DNA of 64,000 bases from Caballeronia insecticola. Its GTDB lineage: Bacteria > Pseudomonadota > Gammaproteobacteria > Burkholderiales > Burkholderiaceae. This document shows, in pieces, positions 1-7,436 of the stretch; the stretch's first letter is position 1; each line of letters opens with the position of its first letter. The notes beneath the pieces are model-generated. The model ran no database searches and was not told where the DNA came from. It saw only the letters and a list, made by a program, of their open reading frames with translations. The DNA lies in the NCBI RefSeq assembly GCF_000402035.1, contig NC_021288.1, positions 310,001 to 374,000 on the forward strand. The letters are read 5' to 3'. The translations under genes were made by a program, and so were the position numbers.

Positions 1-803
1 GGCTTAACGTAAAAAGCGAACTGGGCAATTTCAGCGGGAAGGTGAGAACGGTCACGCATGACGAACTCGATTCCATCTATGACGTCATCCTGCTCGCGTG
101 CAAGACCTACGATCTCGACGCCGCCATCGATCAACTCGCACCGGCTTGCGGCCCGCATACGATCGTTCTGCCTTTGCTCAATGGCATGCGCGCGTATGAA
201 CGTCTGGACGAACGATTGGGTCGGCGTCACATCGCGGGCGGCGTCGCGTATATCGCAACGATGCTCGATTGCAACGGCGAGATCATTCACTTCGGTTCGG
301 GCGACACGTTGACCATCGGCGCGCGCGACGATGCGCAAGCCGAGATCATCGGCGCGCTGCATAGGCTGATGGCGACCACGCCGGGCGTCCGTCAACAATC
401 GCCTTATGTCGTACAGGCACTCTGGAACAAATGGGTGATGATTTCGGCGGGCGCCCTCATGACTTGCCTGATGCGCGGCACGGTGCGCGATATTCTCGCG
501 ACAGACAACGGCTTTGCGTTGATGGAACGCGCTATGCGCGAGTGCATGCAAGTGGCGCGGCTGTCCGGTTATCCGTTGCCCGAGCACGCAATCGATGCGA
601 TGCGCGAACGCTTGCTCGATCGATCGTCCGCTTGGGCAGCCTCGATGATGCGCGATATCGATCAGGGACAGAAACGTCTTGAAGCAGAAGATATTGTGGG
701 TGACATGTTGCGTCGCGGAGAGCGGCATGGCCTCGATATGTCGCTCGCGCGCAGTGCACATTGCCATCTTCAGGTGTACGAGGGACAACGTGCCGCTTCA
801 TGA
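1..803 (+). CDS. 2-dehydropantoate 2-reductase (ketopantoate reductase), 5' truncated
   Basis: The reading frame is open from base 3, so the N-terminal Rossmann NADPH site lies outside the window. Ketopantoate reductase reduces 2-dehydropantoate to pantoate in cytosolic pantothenate synthesis. The visible part carries the family features: a VILLACKTYDLDAA strand, a PLLNGM motif, and the helical C-terminal domain with the NKWVMISAG stretch that holds the catalytic lysine. A GTG at 42 could be read as a start, but the in-frame upstream codons continue a normal family sequence, so it is internal. Such genes are often multicopy in Burkholderiaceae and some paralogues act on other 2-keto acids. 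The gene converges on the GST gene 21 bp downstream. Confidence 0.85.
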   Translation, partial: LNVKSELGNFSGKVRTVTHDELDSIYDVILLACKTYDLDAAIDQLAPACGPHTIVLPLLNGMRAYERLDERLGRRHIAGGVAYIATMLDCNGEIIHFGSGDTLTIGARDDAQAEIIGALHRLMATTPGVRQQSPYVVQALWNKWVMISAGALMTCLMRGTVRDILATDNGFALMERAMRECMQVARLSGYPLPEHAIDAMRERLLDRSSAWAASMMRDIDQGQKRLEAEDIVGDMLRRGERHGLDMSLARSAHCHLQVYEGQRAAS

Positions 804-824
804 CGATTGACGCGGGCTCGGAGC

Positions 825-1454
825 TCAATCGTCGAATGCGCGCATTCCTCGCGCCACCGAAGGCCGCTTCATGGCGGCTTCATACCAGCGTCTTAATGCG
901 GGCAACGCATCCCATTCCAGCTCACGTTCGTACGCGTGAACGATCGTGACCGCAGCGATATCCGCCAATCCAAACGTGTCTCCACCGAGGAACGCATTCT
1001 CCGATGCAAAGCGTTCAGCGAGACGAATCGCGTGCATCGCCCGGTCGTTCAGGATTCTTCTCGCAACGTTCGCGGAGTCTTCAGTGCGAAGCCAGAACGC
1101 GGCGTGGCTTGGCAAGATCACGTCCGTGAGAAAGAAGAAGAATCGCTCATGCGCGCGGGGGCGCGACTCGCGCGAGCCGAGCAATCTCTCAGGCGCGAGA
1201 TCGGCAAGGTGGTACAGGATGGCGTTCGACTGTGTAAGGACCAGCGGTGCGTGCTCGGGGCCGCGACTGCGGTCGATCATGACCGGCACCTTCCCAGAAG
1301 GGTTCAATGCCATGAACTCGGCGGACTGATGCTCCTTCTGCTTCATATCGACGAGCCGGATCGTATAGGGAAGCCCGGCTTCCTCGAAGGCAATGGCAAC
1401 CCGAATACAGTTTCCTGTGCGGGCACCGAACAACTCATAAGGAATGTGCGTCAT
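825..1454 (-). CDS. Glutathione S-transferase family protein
   Basis: This 209-residue protein has the two-domain cytosolic GST layout: an N-terminal thioredoxin fold with the conserved cis-proline and NPSGKVPVM loop followed by the SNAILYHLA helix (glutathione gamma-Glu contact), and a C-terminal helical domain with the FGLADIA capping motif. The residue near the N-terminus (GARTGNC) suggests a Ser/Cys-type bacterial GST. The likely role is glutathione conjugation or reduction of an unknown electrophile. It stands alone between convergent or tandem unrelated genes, so the substrate cannot be inferred. The ribosome binding site is weak (GCGAG). Confidence 0.85.
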   Translation of the reverse strand: MTHIPYELFGARTGNCIRVAIAFEEAGLPYTIRLVDMKQKEHQSAEFMALNPSGKVPVMIDRSRGPEHAPLVLTQSNAILYHLADLAPERLLGSRESRPRAHERFFFFLTDVILPSHAAFWLRTEDSANVARRILNDRAMHAIRLAERFASENAFLGGDTFGLADIAAVTIVHAYERELEWDALPALRRWYEAAMKRPSVARGMRAFDD

Positions 1455-1528
1455 GTGAACTCGCTTCGTGCATGGCGTTGCACGTATGTTGATTCGAAAT
1501 AGCGAGAACAGTCAACGGCGTTATCTCA

Positions 1529-2935
1529 TCAGCTTGCCTTGCCGAGATCACGCAGGCGTTTGCCGGCCATCAGATCGTTGCCGAGCTTTTCGAGCGATAC
1601 GCCGCGAGTCTCGGGCACATAGAAGAACACGACGATCCCGAAGATCACGTTCAAGATCGCATACAGCACGAACGTGTTGGCTTCGCCGACCGTGGACAGC
1701 AGACTGAGGAACGTGGCCGCGACGACCATGTTGGCCACCCAGTTGACGAGCGTGGACACGGCGATGCCGAAGTCGCGTCCCTGCTGCGGTTGAATCTCCG
1801 AGCAGAGAATCCAGACGAGCGGACCGGCTGACATCGCGAATCCGGCGATGAAAAGCAGCAGTGCCGCGACGGCCAGACTCTGTGCTACGAGGCCCGCCAC
1901 ACCGGCATGCAGCAGAATCCCGAGCGAGCACATGCCGAATGCCATCACGGCGCAGCCCGCATAGAGGATCGGCTTGCGGCCCCAGCGATCGACGAAGGCA
2001 ATCGCGCCGAACGTCGCCACGACATTCACGAGTCCGACGATGACCGTCGCCCACAATTGTTGCTCGTGCGTTGCGAAGCCGGCCAGCTCGAAGATGCGCG
2101 GCGCGTAGTACATCACCACGTTGATGCCGGTGAGTTGCTGGAACACTTGCAGCACGATGCCGAGCATCACCGAACGCCGAAAGTTCAGATTGCTGCGCAG
2201 CAGACTCCATCCACGTTGCGGGCGCGTGTTGTCCTCGTTGACCTGTTCGAGTTCGGCCTGAACGTCGGCCGGATTGCCGTAGAGACGTTGCAGCACGGCG
2301 CGTGCTTCGTCGCCGCGGTTTCGCTGAAGCAGCCAGCGCGGACTGTCGGGGAGGGCGAGTACGCCCATCAGAAAGAACGCAGCGGGGATTGCGATGACGC
2401 CCAACATCCATCGCCAGTCGGCGATATAGGAAAGCCCGATGTTCGACAGAAACGCGGCCAGAATGCCGACGGTAATCATCAGTTGATAGGTTGAGATCAT
2501 GGCCCCGCGCACCTGTCGCGGCGCCACTTCCGACAAGTACAGCGGCGCGGTGAACGACGCCATGCCGACCGCGAGTCCGAGCACCAGACGCGCGGCGATC
2601 AGATGAGCGGGGTTGACCGCAAAGCCCGACCACAACGACCCCACGATGAAGAGCACGGCCGCGATCGCCAGTGCATAACGGCGTCCGAGACGATACGAGA
2701 GCCAGCCCGCGCCGAGCGCGCCGATCGCCGCGCCCACCATCATCGAACTGACGATCCATTCCTGCGAGCGGTCGTTCAGCACGAAGTGTTTCGCGATGAA
2801 GGGCAGCGCACCCGAGATCACGCCGATGTCGAGTCCGAACAGCAAACCGGCCAGCGCCGCCATGAGGCAGACGAATAGACCGTAGCGTTTGGATCGTGAT
2901 TGGGTGAGGACAGTGCTGTCGTCGAGCGTGCTCAT
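1529..2935 (-). CDS. Sugar porter (SP) family MFS sugar:H+ symporter, GalP/AraE/XylE-like
   Basis: This 468-residue inner-membrane protein has twelve predicted helices and SP-family signatures: GRR after TM2, PDSPRWL in place of PESPRWL at the central loop, QQLTGINVVMYYAP in TM7, DRWGRKP after TM8 and PETRG near the C-terminus. These are closest to the galactose/arabinose:H+ symporters GalP and AraE. I take ATG 2935 as the start because GGAG lies at good spacing before it. An in-frame ATG at 3019 would add a hydrophilic tail not typical of the family. No catabolic enzyme is adjacent, so the sugar is undetermined. Confidence 0.88.
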   Translation of the reverse strand: MSTLDDSTVLTQSRSKRYGLFVCLMAALAGLLFGLDIGVISGALPFIAKHFVLNDRSQEWIVSSMMVGAAIGALGAGWLSYRLGRRYALAIAAVLFIVGSLWSGFAVNPAHLIAARLVLGLAVGMASFTAPLYLSEVAPRQVRGAMISTYQLMITVGILAAFLSNIGLSYIADWRWMLGVIAIPAAFFLMGVLALPDSPRWLLQRNRGDEARAVLQRLYGNPADVQAELEQVNEDNTRPQRGWSLLRSNLNFRRSVMLGIVLQVFQQLTGINVVMYYAPRIFELAGFATHEQQLWATVIVGLVNVVATFGAIAFVDRWGRKPILYAGCAVMAFGMCSLGILLHAGVAGLVAQSLAVAALLLFIAGFAMSAGPLVWILCSEIQPQQGRDFGIAVSTLVNWVANMVVAATFLSLLSTVGEANTFVLYAILNVIFGIVVFFYVPETRGVSLEKLGNDLMAGKRLRDLGKAS

Positions 2936-3124
2936 GTGAGATGTCTCCAGATTTGTTTGTTCGGACCGGTCGCGGCGGCTGGATGTCTTCGCTCCAAACG
3001 TCCCATCGGTGCTCATCATGATCGAACACGAGAATTAGCGCTGGATGAGTGCCGTTTTGAAAGGAAGAAGCCTTGCCCGACGGGCGTGCAAGGCAATAAA
3101 AGACTTCGCAACGAAGCCGACGAT

Positions 3125-3159
3125 CGGCTCATTCGACGCTCATTCACGGGGCTTAATCT
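3125..3159 (+). promoter_or_regulatory. Direct-repeat promoter element upstream of DUF3563-like gene 1
   Basis: The sequence GGCTCATTCGACGCTCATTC contains GGCTCAT and CGCTCAT separated by four bases, an 11-bp period. A -10-like TAATCT (3154-3159) follows exactly 10 bases after the second TCAT. The same 20 bases and the same -10 spacing occur upstream of the paralogue near 49.9 kb. No good -35 hexamer exists, so an activator that replaces -35 contacts is likely. The 7-4-7-10 geometry is that of PhoB boxes, though only the TCAT core matches the enterobacterial consensus. Confidence 0.6.
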
Positions 3160-3199
3160 GCTTCACATCTTCTACCCTTCACCCGTTAAGGAGCACATC

Positions 3200-3340
3200 A
3201 TGTTTGCACTTCTCTCTCATCTCCTCGGCAAACTCGTTTCCAGCGACGATGTCCCGTCGCACAACGCCTACCTCGCGTACGGCACGTCGTTTTGCAGTGC
3301 GATATCGCGCGATCAGAACGCCTTTGCGTCGGATCATTGA
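3200..3340 (+). CDS. Small DUF3563-like protein (46 aa)
   Basis: ATG 3200 is preceded by AAGGAG at 3188-3193. The product begins MFALLSHLLGK and contains HNAYLAY, matching the MxxLLxHLLGK start of the larger paralogue at 50038 and the DUF3563-type small proteins common in Burkholderiaceae. The usual DLADLERR-like C-terminal helix is not recognisable here, so this copy may be shortened or degenerate after about residue 27. The function of the family is unknown. An amphipathic N-terminal helix suggests membrane contact, but that is inference. Its upstream element is shared exactly with the second copy. Confidence 0.6.
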   Translation: MFALLSHLLGKLVSSDDVPSHNAYLAYGTSFCSAISRDQNAFASDH

Positions 3341-3450
3341 AGTCAGGAACAAGCGCATCCGCCAGATCAGGGTAAACATCCGGTACAGCAAGAAGCGCTT
3401 TTAAATGGTTGGTGTACGGAGTATATTTCTCATCAACCCGATCGACACTG

Positions 3451-3464
3451 ATCGATTGATCGAT
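3451..3464. promoter_or_regulatory. Candidate MarR operator in the mobA leader
   Basis: ATCGAT-TG-ATCGAT is a perfect 6-bp repeat that is both inverted and direct, lying between a TATATT box (3422-3427) and the GGAG ribosome binding site of the mobA-like gene. A dimeric MarR repressor encoded by the downstream gene is the natural candidate to bind it. This rests on position and symmetry only. Confidence 0.4.
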
Positions 3465-3484
3465 ACTGACTGGAGCGAGACCCC

Positions 3485-5383
3485 ATGCAATTTCATCTCA
3501 ACGGATTCCGCGTCGGAGACCCGACGATCGAGCCCGCCGCCGATGGCGCGCCGCAAGTCGATATGCCCGAGACGGTCGATGTGCTTATCGTCGGCAGCGG
3601 CCCGGCCGGGCTCGTGCTTGCCGCTCAGTTGTCGCAGTTTCCGTCGATCAATACGCGTATTGTCGAGCGGCGTTCGGGACCGTTGTTGATGGGACAGGCG
3701 GATGGCGTCGCGTGCCGGACCGTCGAGATGTTCAATGCATTCGGCCTGAGTGATCGTCTTCTGCGCGAAGCCTACTGGGTCAACGAGACCGTGTTCTGGC
3801 GCCCGGATGCGAACGATCGCGGCGCAATCAAACGCACCGGACGTGTTCAGGATACCGAAACAGGCATGTCGGAGTTTCCGCATGTCATCGTCAATCAGGC
3901 GCGCGTGCAGGACTATCTTCTCGATGTCATGCGCCGTTCCGCGCAACGGCTCGAGCCTGATTACGATCTCGAGGTCGTGAATGTTCAACGCGACGATGCG
4001 CACGCATACCCGGTCTCCGTCACGCTGCGTCGCACGGATGCGGCGCGGCTCGGTGAAGAGGTCGCCGTGCGTGCGCGCTATGTCGTGGGTTGCGATGGTG
4101 CGCGCAGTTGCGTGCGAACGGCCATCGGTCAGAAGCTTCATGGCGATGCAGCCAATCATGCATGGGGCGTGATGGACGCGCTCGCAGTCACCGACTTTCC
4201 GGACATCCGCCTCAAGACGGCCATTCAGTCCGGCAGCAAGGGCAATCTGCTCATCATTCCGCGCGAAGGCGGCTATCTCGTGCGCTTTTATGTCGATCTC
4301 GGTGAAGTGGCGCCCGACACGCGCGATGCCATCAAGCACACCAAGGTCGATCACATCATTCAGACCGCGCAGCAAATCCTGCATCCCTATACGCTCGACG
4401 TGAAAGAGGTCGCATGGTTCTCGGTGTATGAAGTGGGGCAGCGTCTGGCCGATCGCTTCGACGACGCCATTGCCGCGGACGGTTCATCGCGCGAGCCGCG
4501 CGTGTTCATCGCGGGCGATGCATGTCATACGCATAGCGCGAAAGCCGGTCAGGGCATGAACGTATCCATGCAGGACGGTTTCAATCTCGGCTGGAAACTC
4601 GGTGCGGTGCTTCGGGGACACAGCGGTATCGACCTGTTGCGCACGTATTCCGATGAACGTCAGCCGGTCGCGCAAGAGTTGATCGAGTTCGACAAGGAAT
4701 GGTCCAGCATGATGGCCGCGCCGCCGAAAGATCCCAGCCGGCCCGAAGCCGGTGGCGTGGATCCCGCGGAATTGCAGGCCTATTTCGTTCGCGCGGGCCG
4801 CTATACGGCGGGCGTCGCGACGCATTACCGTCCGGGCGCGCTGACGGGCGACGCGACACATCAGGCGCTCGCGCGCGGCTTCACCATCGGCACGCGCTTT
4901 CATTCGTCGCCCGTCGTTCGTCTCGCCGATGCGAAGCCGATGGAACTCGGCCACGTCGCACGCGCAGATGGCCGCTGGCGCCTGTACGCCTTCGCCGACG
5001 CGAGCCGCAACGCGCTCGATGCGCTGTGCGAGCATGTGTCCTCGTCGCCGGATTCGATCCTGCGCTTCGTCGCGACCGAGCATGCGGATGCGGACAGCGT
5101 CTTCGATGTGCGTGCCGTGCTGCAACAGCCTCATCGCGACGTGCGGCTGGAAGACCTGCACCCGCTGTTGCTGCCGCGCAAGGGGCGTCACGGTCTCATC
5201 GACTACGAGAAGGCATTTACGAGTGACGCGGTGACTGATATCTTCGATGCGCGCGGCATCGATCGCAAGCAGGGCGCGCTCGTCGTGGTGCGCCCGGATC
5301 AGTATGTCGCGCATGTATTGCCGCTGAATGCCTACGCTGATCTGCATGCTTTCTTGCGGCCCATTTTCCGAACCACACGCTGA
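3485..5383 (+). CDS. mobA: FAD-dependent aromatic hydroxylase, probable 3-hydroxybenzoate 4-monooxygenase
   Basis: This 632-residue flavoprotein belongs to the phenol hydroxylase/MobA branch. It has an FAD Rossmann motif (VDVLIVGSGPAGLVLAAQL, residues about 31-49), a GCDGARS dinucleotide contact near residue 202, the second FAD motif (FIAGDACHTHSAKAGQGMN) near 345, and a C-terminal thioredoxin-like domain. MobA converts 3-hydroxybenzoate to protocatechuate with NADPH and O2, and the length matches MobA (about 640). The start at 3485 follows TGGAGCGAGA. A MarR regulator gene follows 18 bp later, the same pairing as mobA/mobR in Comamonas testosteroni. Phenol 2-monooxygenase is the main alternative, so the substrate is inferred. 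Confidence 0.75.
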   Translation: MQFHLNGFRVGDPTIEPAADGAPQVDMPETVDVLIVGSGPAGLVLAAQLSQFPSINTRIVERRSGPLLMGQADGVACRTVEMFNAFGLSDRLLREAYWVNETVFWRPDANDRGAIKRTGRVQDTETGMSEFPHVIVNQARVQDYLLDVMRRSAQRLEPDYDLEVVNVQRDDAHAYPVSVTLRRTDAARLGEEVAVRARYVVGCDGARSCVRTAIGQKLHGDAANHAWGVMDALAVTDFPDIRLKTAIQSGSKGNLLIIPREGGYLVRFYVDLGEVAPDTRDAIKHTKVDHIIQTAQQILHPYTLDVKEVAWFSVYEVGQRLADRFDDAIAADGSSREPRVFIAGDACHTHSAKAGQGMNVSMQDGFNLGWKLGAVLRGHSGIDLLRTYSDERQPVAQELIEFDKEWSSMMAAPPKDPSRPEAGGVDPAELQAYFVRAGRYTAGVATHYRPGALTGDATHQALARGFTIGTRFHSSPVVRLADAKPMELGHVARADGRWRLYAFADASRNALDALCEHVSSSPDSILRFVATEHADADSVFDVRAVLQQPHRDVRLEDLHPLLLPRKGRHGLIDYEKAFTSDAVTDIFDARGIDRKQGALVVVRPDQYVAHVLPLNAYADLHAFLRPIFRTTR

Positions 5384-5401
5384 CTTTCCGACGTCCAGAA
5401 A

Positions 5402-5842
5402 TTGCCGATCCAACACGACGAGCCCGACGCGCTCTCCAAATTCACGGGCAGCCTCGTGCGCCGCGCCCAGCAGCGCCATGTTTCGGTATGGCTCAGCGAA
5501 GTCTCGGCGGAAATCACGAGCGTCCAGTACGCGGCGCTCGAAATCCTGCATAGAAAGCCGGGCGTCAATCAACGGCAACTCGGCGATGACCTCGACGTCG
5601 ACCGTTCGACCATCGCCGATCTGGTTGCGCGCATGGTGCGTAACGAGCTGATCAAACGCTCCGACGATCCGGTCGACAAACGAAGCTATGTGCTCTTTCT
5701 GACGCCTGCGGGCAAGAAGCAGCTTGCGACGTTGCGGCCGCGTGTCGAGGAAGTCGAGCGCATTCTCACCGCGAGGCTGACGCGGGCGGAGCGGCTGGAA
5801 CTGCGACGTCTGCTCGCCGCGCTGCTGCCGTCGGGCGAATAG
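5402..5842 (+). CDS. MarR family transcriptional regulator (MobR-like)
   Basis: This 146-residue protein carries a winged helix: recognition helix region NQRQLGDDLDVDRSTIADLVARM (two segments around residues 55-77) and the wing DDPVDKRSYVLFLTPAGKK. The proposed start is TTG 5402. No upstream ATG is available in frame after the mobA stop, so a rare start codon and low expression are likely. It is co-directional with the hydroxylase gene and probably cotranscribed, giving a feedback loop in which the regulator controls its own operon. In the Comamonas homologue, 3-hydroxybenzoate relieves repression. The same ligand here is an inference. Confidence 0.8.
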   Translation: MPIQHDEPDALSKFTGSLVRRAQQRHVSVWLSEVSAEITSVQYAALEILHRKPGVNQRQLGDDLDVDRSTIADLVARMVRNELIKRSDDPVDKRSYVLFLTPAGKKQLATLRPRVEEVERILTARLTRAERLELRRLLAALLPSGE

Positions 5843-6032
5843 TAGGACCGGGCGTCGTCATCGAATCACTCGGCGTGTGCGCGGCGTTTCGGTCCGCTTA
5901 CGGCAGCCATTCCGGCACCTGACTCCATGGTTCAAACCGCGCTCGCCGTGGCGTCGTGCCACGTTGCGCGCGATATCGACAGCGCGCATAGACAGCGCGC
6001 TTGGCCGCGCATTATCCATTCCGTTAATCGCG

Positions 6033-6061
6033 TTGCACGACATCCGGGCAGTCGTTATACT
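6033..6061 (+). promoter_or_regulatory. Putative sigma-70 promoter of the sugar ABC operon
   Basis: TTGCAC (6033-6038) and TATACT (6056-6061) are separated by 17 bp. This would start transcription near 6068 and leave a leader of about 295 nt before the binding-protein gene at 6363. Confidence 0.4.
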
Positions 6062-6074
6062 GCGTCGGCGGTGT

Positions 6075-6103
6075 TTGGCCTGACCACTTCAATTGGCCTG
6101 ACC
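6075..6103. repeat. Two TTGGCCTGACC direct repeats, candidate operator
   Basis: The exact 11-mer TTGGCCTGACC occurs at 6075-6085 and 6093-6103, an 18-bp period, just downstream of the proposed start of transcription. A third related site, TTGGC-AACG-GCCAA, is at 6168-6181. Such spacing suits a regulator acting as a roadblock, but no regulator gene sits next to this operon. Confidence 0.45.
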
Positions 6104-6112
6104 GCACGACGA

Positions 6113-6136
6113 AATCGCAAGACGAATCGCAAGACG
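6113..6136. repeat. Tandem 12-bp repeat in ABC operon leader
   Basis: Two exact consecutive copies of AATCGCAAGACG occupy 6113-6136, immediately after the TTGGCCTGACC repeats. The function is unknown. Confidence 0.6.
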
Positions 6137-6197
6137 AAGCTCGAAGCACCTGTTTGAAAGCAAGACGTTGGCAACGGCCAATGCGCTAACAAGAGGC

Positions 6198-6326
6198 ATG
6201 CTCATGATGATGTCGTTTCTCTCGCTCAGCCGGGGCGCTCGCCCCGCACACCCTCCGCATGCGCACGCGCGCACCGCGTTGTTCATACGCAATTGCCGCG
6301 CATCACGCCATCGGCGACACGCATAA
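6198..6326 (+). CDS. Possible leader peptide upstream of sugar ABC operon
   Basis: A 42-codon frame starts at 6198 (alternative starts at 6204 and 6207) and ends 36 bp before the binding-protein gene. AAGAGG at 6191-6196 is well placed for the 6204 start. The peptide is rich in Met/Ser at its start and Arg/His/Ala at its end. A GC hairpin, CGGGGC-GCTC-GCCCCG (6231-6246), lies inside the frame. It may be a leader ORF coupled to the operon or simply chance. Confidence 0.2.
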   Translation: MLMMMSFLSLSRGARPAHPPHAHARTALFIRNCRASRHRRHA

Positions 6327-6362
6327 CGCTTCCGATAAATCGAACCCTCAGGAGACGACGAG

Positions 6363-7391
6363 ATGTTCCGTAATGGAATGCTGGCCGCAGCCGGTCTGCT
6401 CGCATGCATGAGCGCGACCGCCGTGCACGCGCAAGTTGCCACCGGCGACACCGCGCAGAAAAAGATCGCGCTGTCCAACAGCTTCGCGGGCAACGCGTGG
6501 CGGCAGTCGATGTTGAAGAGCTGGTCCGCGGTATCGCAGCAGGCCGTCAGCGACAAGAAAATCGCCGCGGCACCCGCGTTCACGACCGCCGAGAATCAGG
6601 TGACCGAGCAGGCGCAGCAGGTGCAGAACCTCATCCTGCAAGGCTATAACGCGATTGTCATCGACGCGGTGTCGCCCACTGCGCTCAACGGCACGATCAA
6701 GAAGGCCTGCGCGGCGGGCGTCGTGGTGGTGTCGTTCGACGGCATCGTCGATGAGCCGTGCGCGTATCGCGTCAACTTCGACTTCAAGGGCTGGGCGGAG
6801 CAAGGCGTCGACTATCTCGCGCAGCATCTGAACGGCAAAGGCAATATCCTCGAAGTGCGCGGCGTCGCGGGCATCTCCGTCGACAACCTCATGCATGAAG
6901 GCGTGCTCGAAGGGATGAAGAAGCATCCCGGCATGAAACTGGTCGGCTCGGTCAACGGCGACTGGACGCAATCGGTTGCGCAGAAGGCCGTCGCGGGCAT
7001 CCTGCCGACGCTGCCTCAGGTCGATGGCGTGGCGACCGAAGGCGAGATGTCGTTCGGCATCGCTCAGGCATTCAAGGCGGCGAACCGTCCTGCGCCGCCG
7101 ATGATCATCGGCAGCACGTATCCCGAGCTGCAATGGTGGAACGAGCAGACGAAGAGCGGCTATCAGTCACGCTCGTTGTCGAATCCGCCGGGCGCGGTGA
7201 GTTTCGCATTCTGGGTCGCGCAGCAAGTGCTCGCGGGCAAGAAGATCCCGAAGGACGTGACCATCAACGTGCCGTTGCTCGCGATCTCGCAGCAGGAGTT
7301 GCCGGCGAAGCTCGCGGCCACGCCGCCGGGCGGTATCGCCGATGTGACGTACACGCTGCCGCAAACGGTCGCGCTGCTCGACAAGAAGTAA
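6363..7391 (+). CDS. CUT2-type sugar ABC transporter, periplasmic binding protein 1
   Basis: This 342-residue protein has a signal peptide (hydrophobic stretch ending near VHAQ, residue 24) and a periplasmic-binding-protein type I fold (RbsB/XylF class): KIALSNSFAGNAWRQ at the first strand, LILQGYNAIVIDAVSPTALN, and a hinge near GDWTQSVAQK. It should deliver a sugar or sugar derivative to the membrane complex encoded just downstream. ATG 6363 is preceded by CAGGAG. A close paralogue ends the same operon at 11824, and by eye the two share roughly two thirds of residues. The ligand is not deducible. The SMP-30 lactonase in the operon suggests a sugar or sugar lactone. Confidence 0.9.
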   Translation: MFRNGMLAAAGLLACMSATAVHAQVATGDTAQKKIALSNSFAGNAWRQSMLKSWSAVSQQAVSDKKIAAAPAFTTAENQVTEQAQQVQNLILQGYNAIVIDAVSPTALNGTIKKACAAGVVVVSFDGIVDEPCAYRVNFDFKGWAEQGVDYLAQHLNGKGNILEVRGVAGISVDNLMHEGVLEGMKKHPGMKLVGSVNGDWTQSVAQKAVAGILPTLPQVDGVATEGEMSFGIAQAFKAANRPAPPMIIGSTYPELQWWNEQTKSGYQSRSLSNPPGAVSFAFWVAQQVLAGKKIPKDVTINVPLLAISQQELPAKLAATPPGGIADVTYTLPQTVALLDKK

Positions 7392-7436
7392 GCGCGCGTC
7401 CGCAGGCAATTCGACGCCACGCATGGAGGCAGGTGG

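Noticed and set aside
3125..3159. Assigning the repeat element firmly as a PhoB box
   Set aside because: Spacing and the TCAT core agree, but the first three bases of each half do not match the known CTG consensus, so it is reported only as a candidate.
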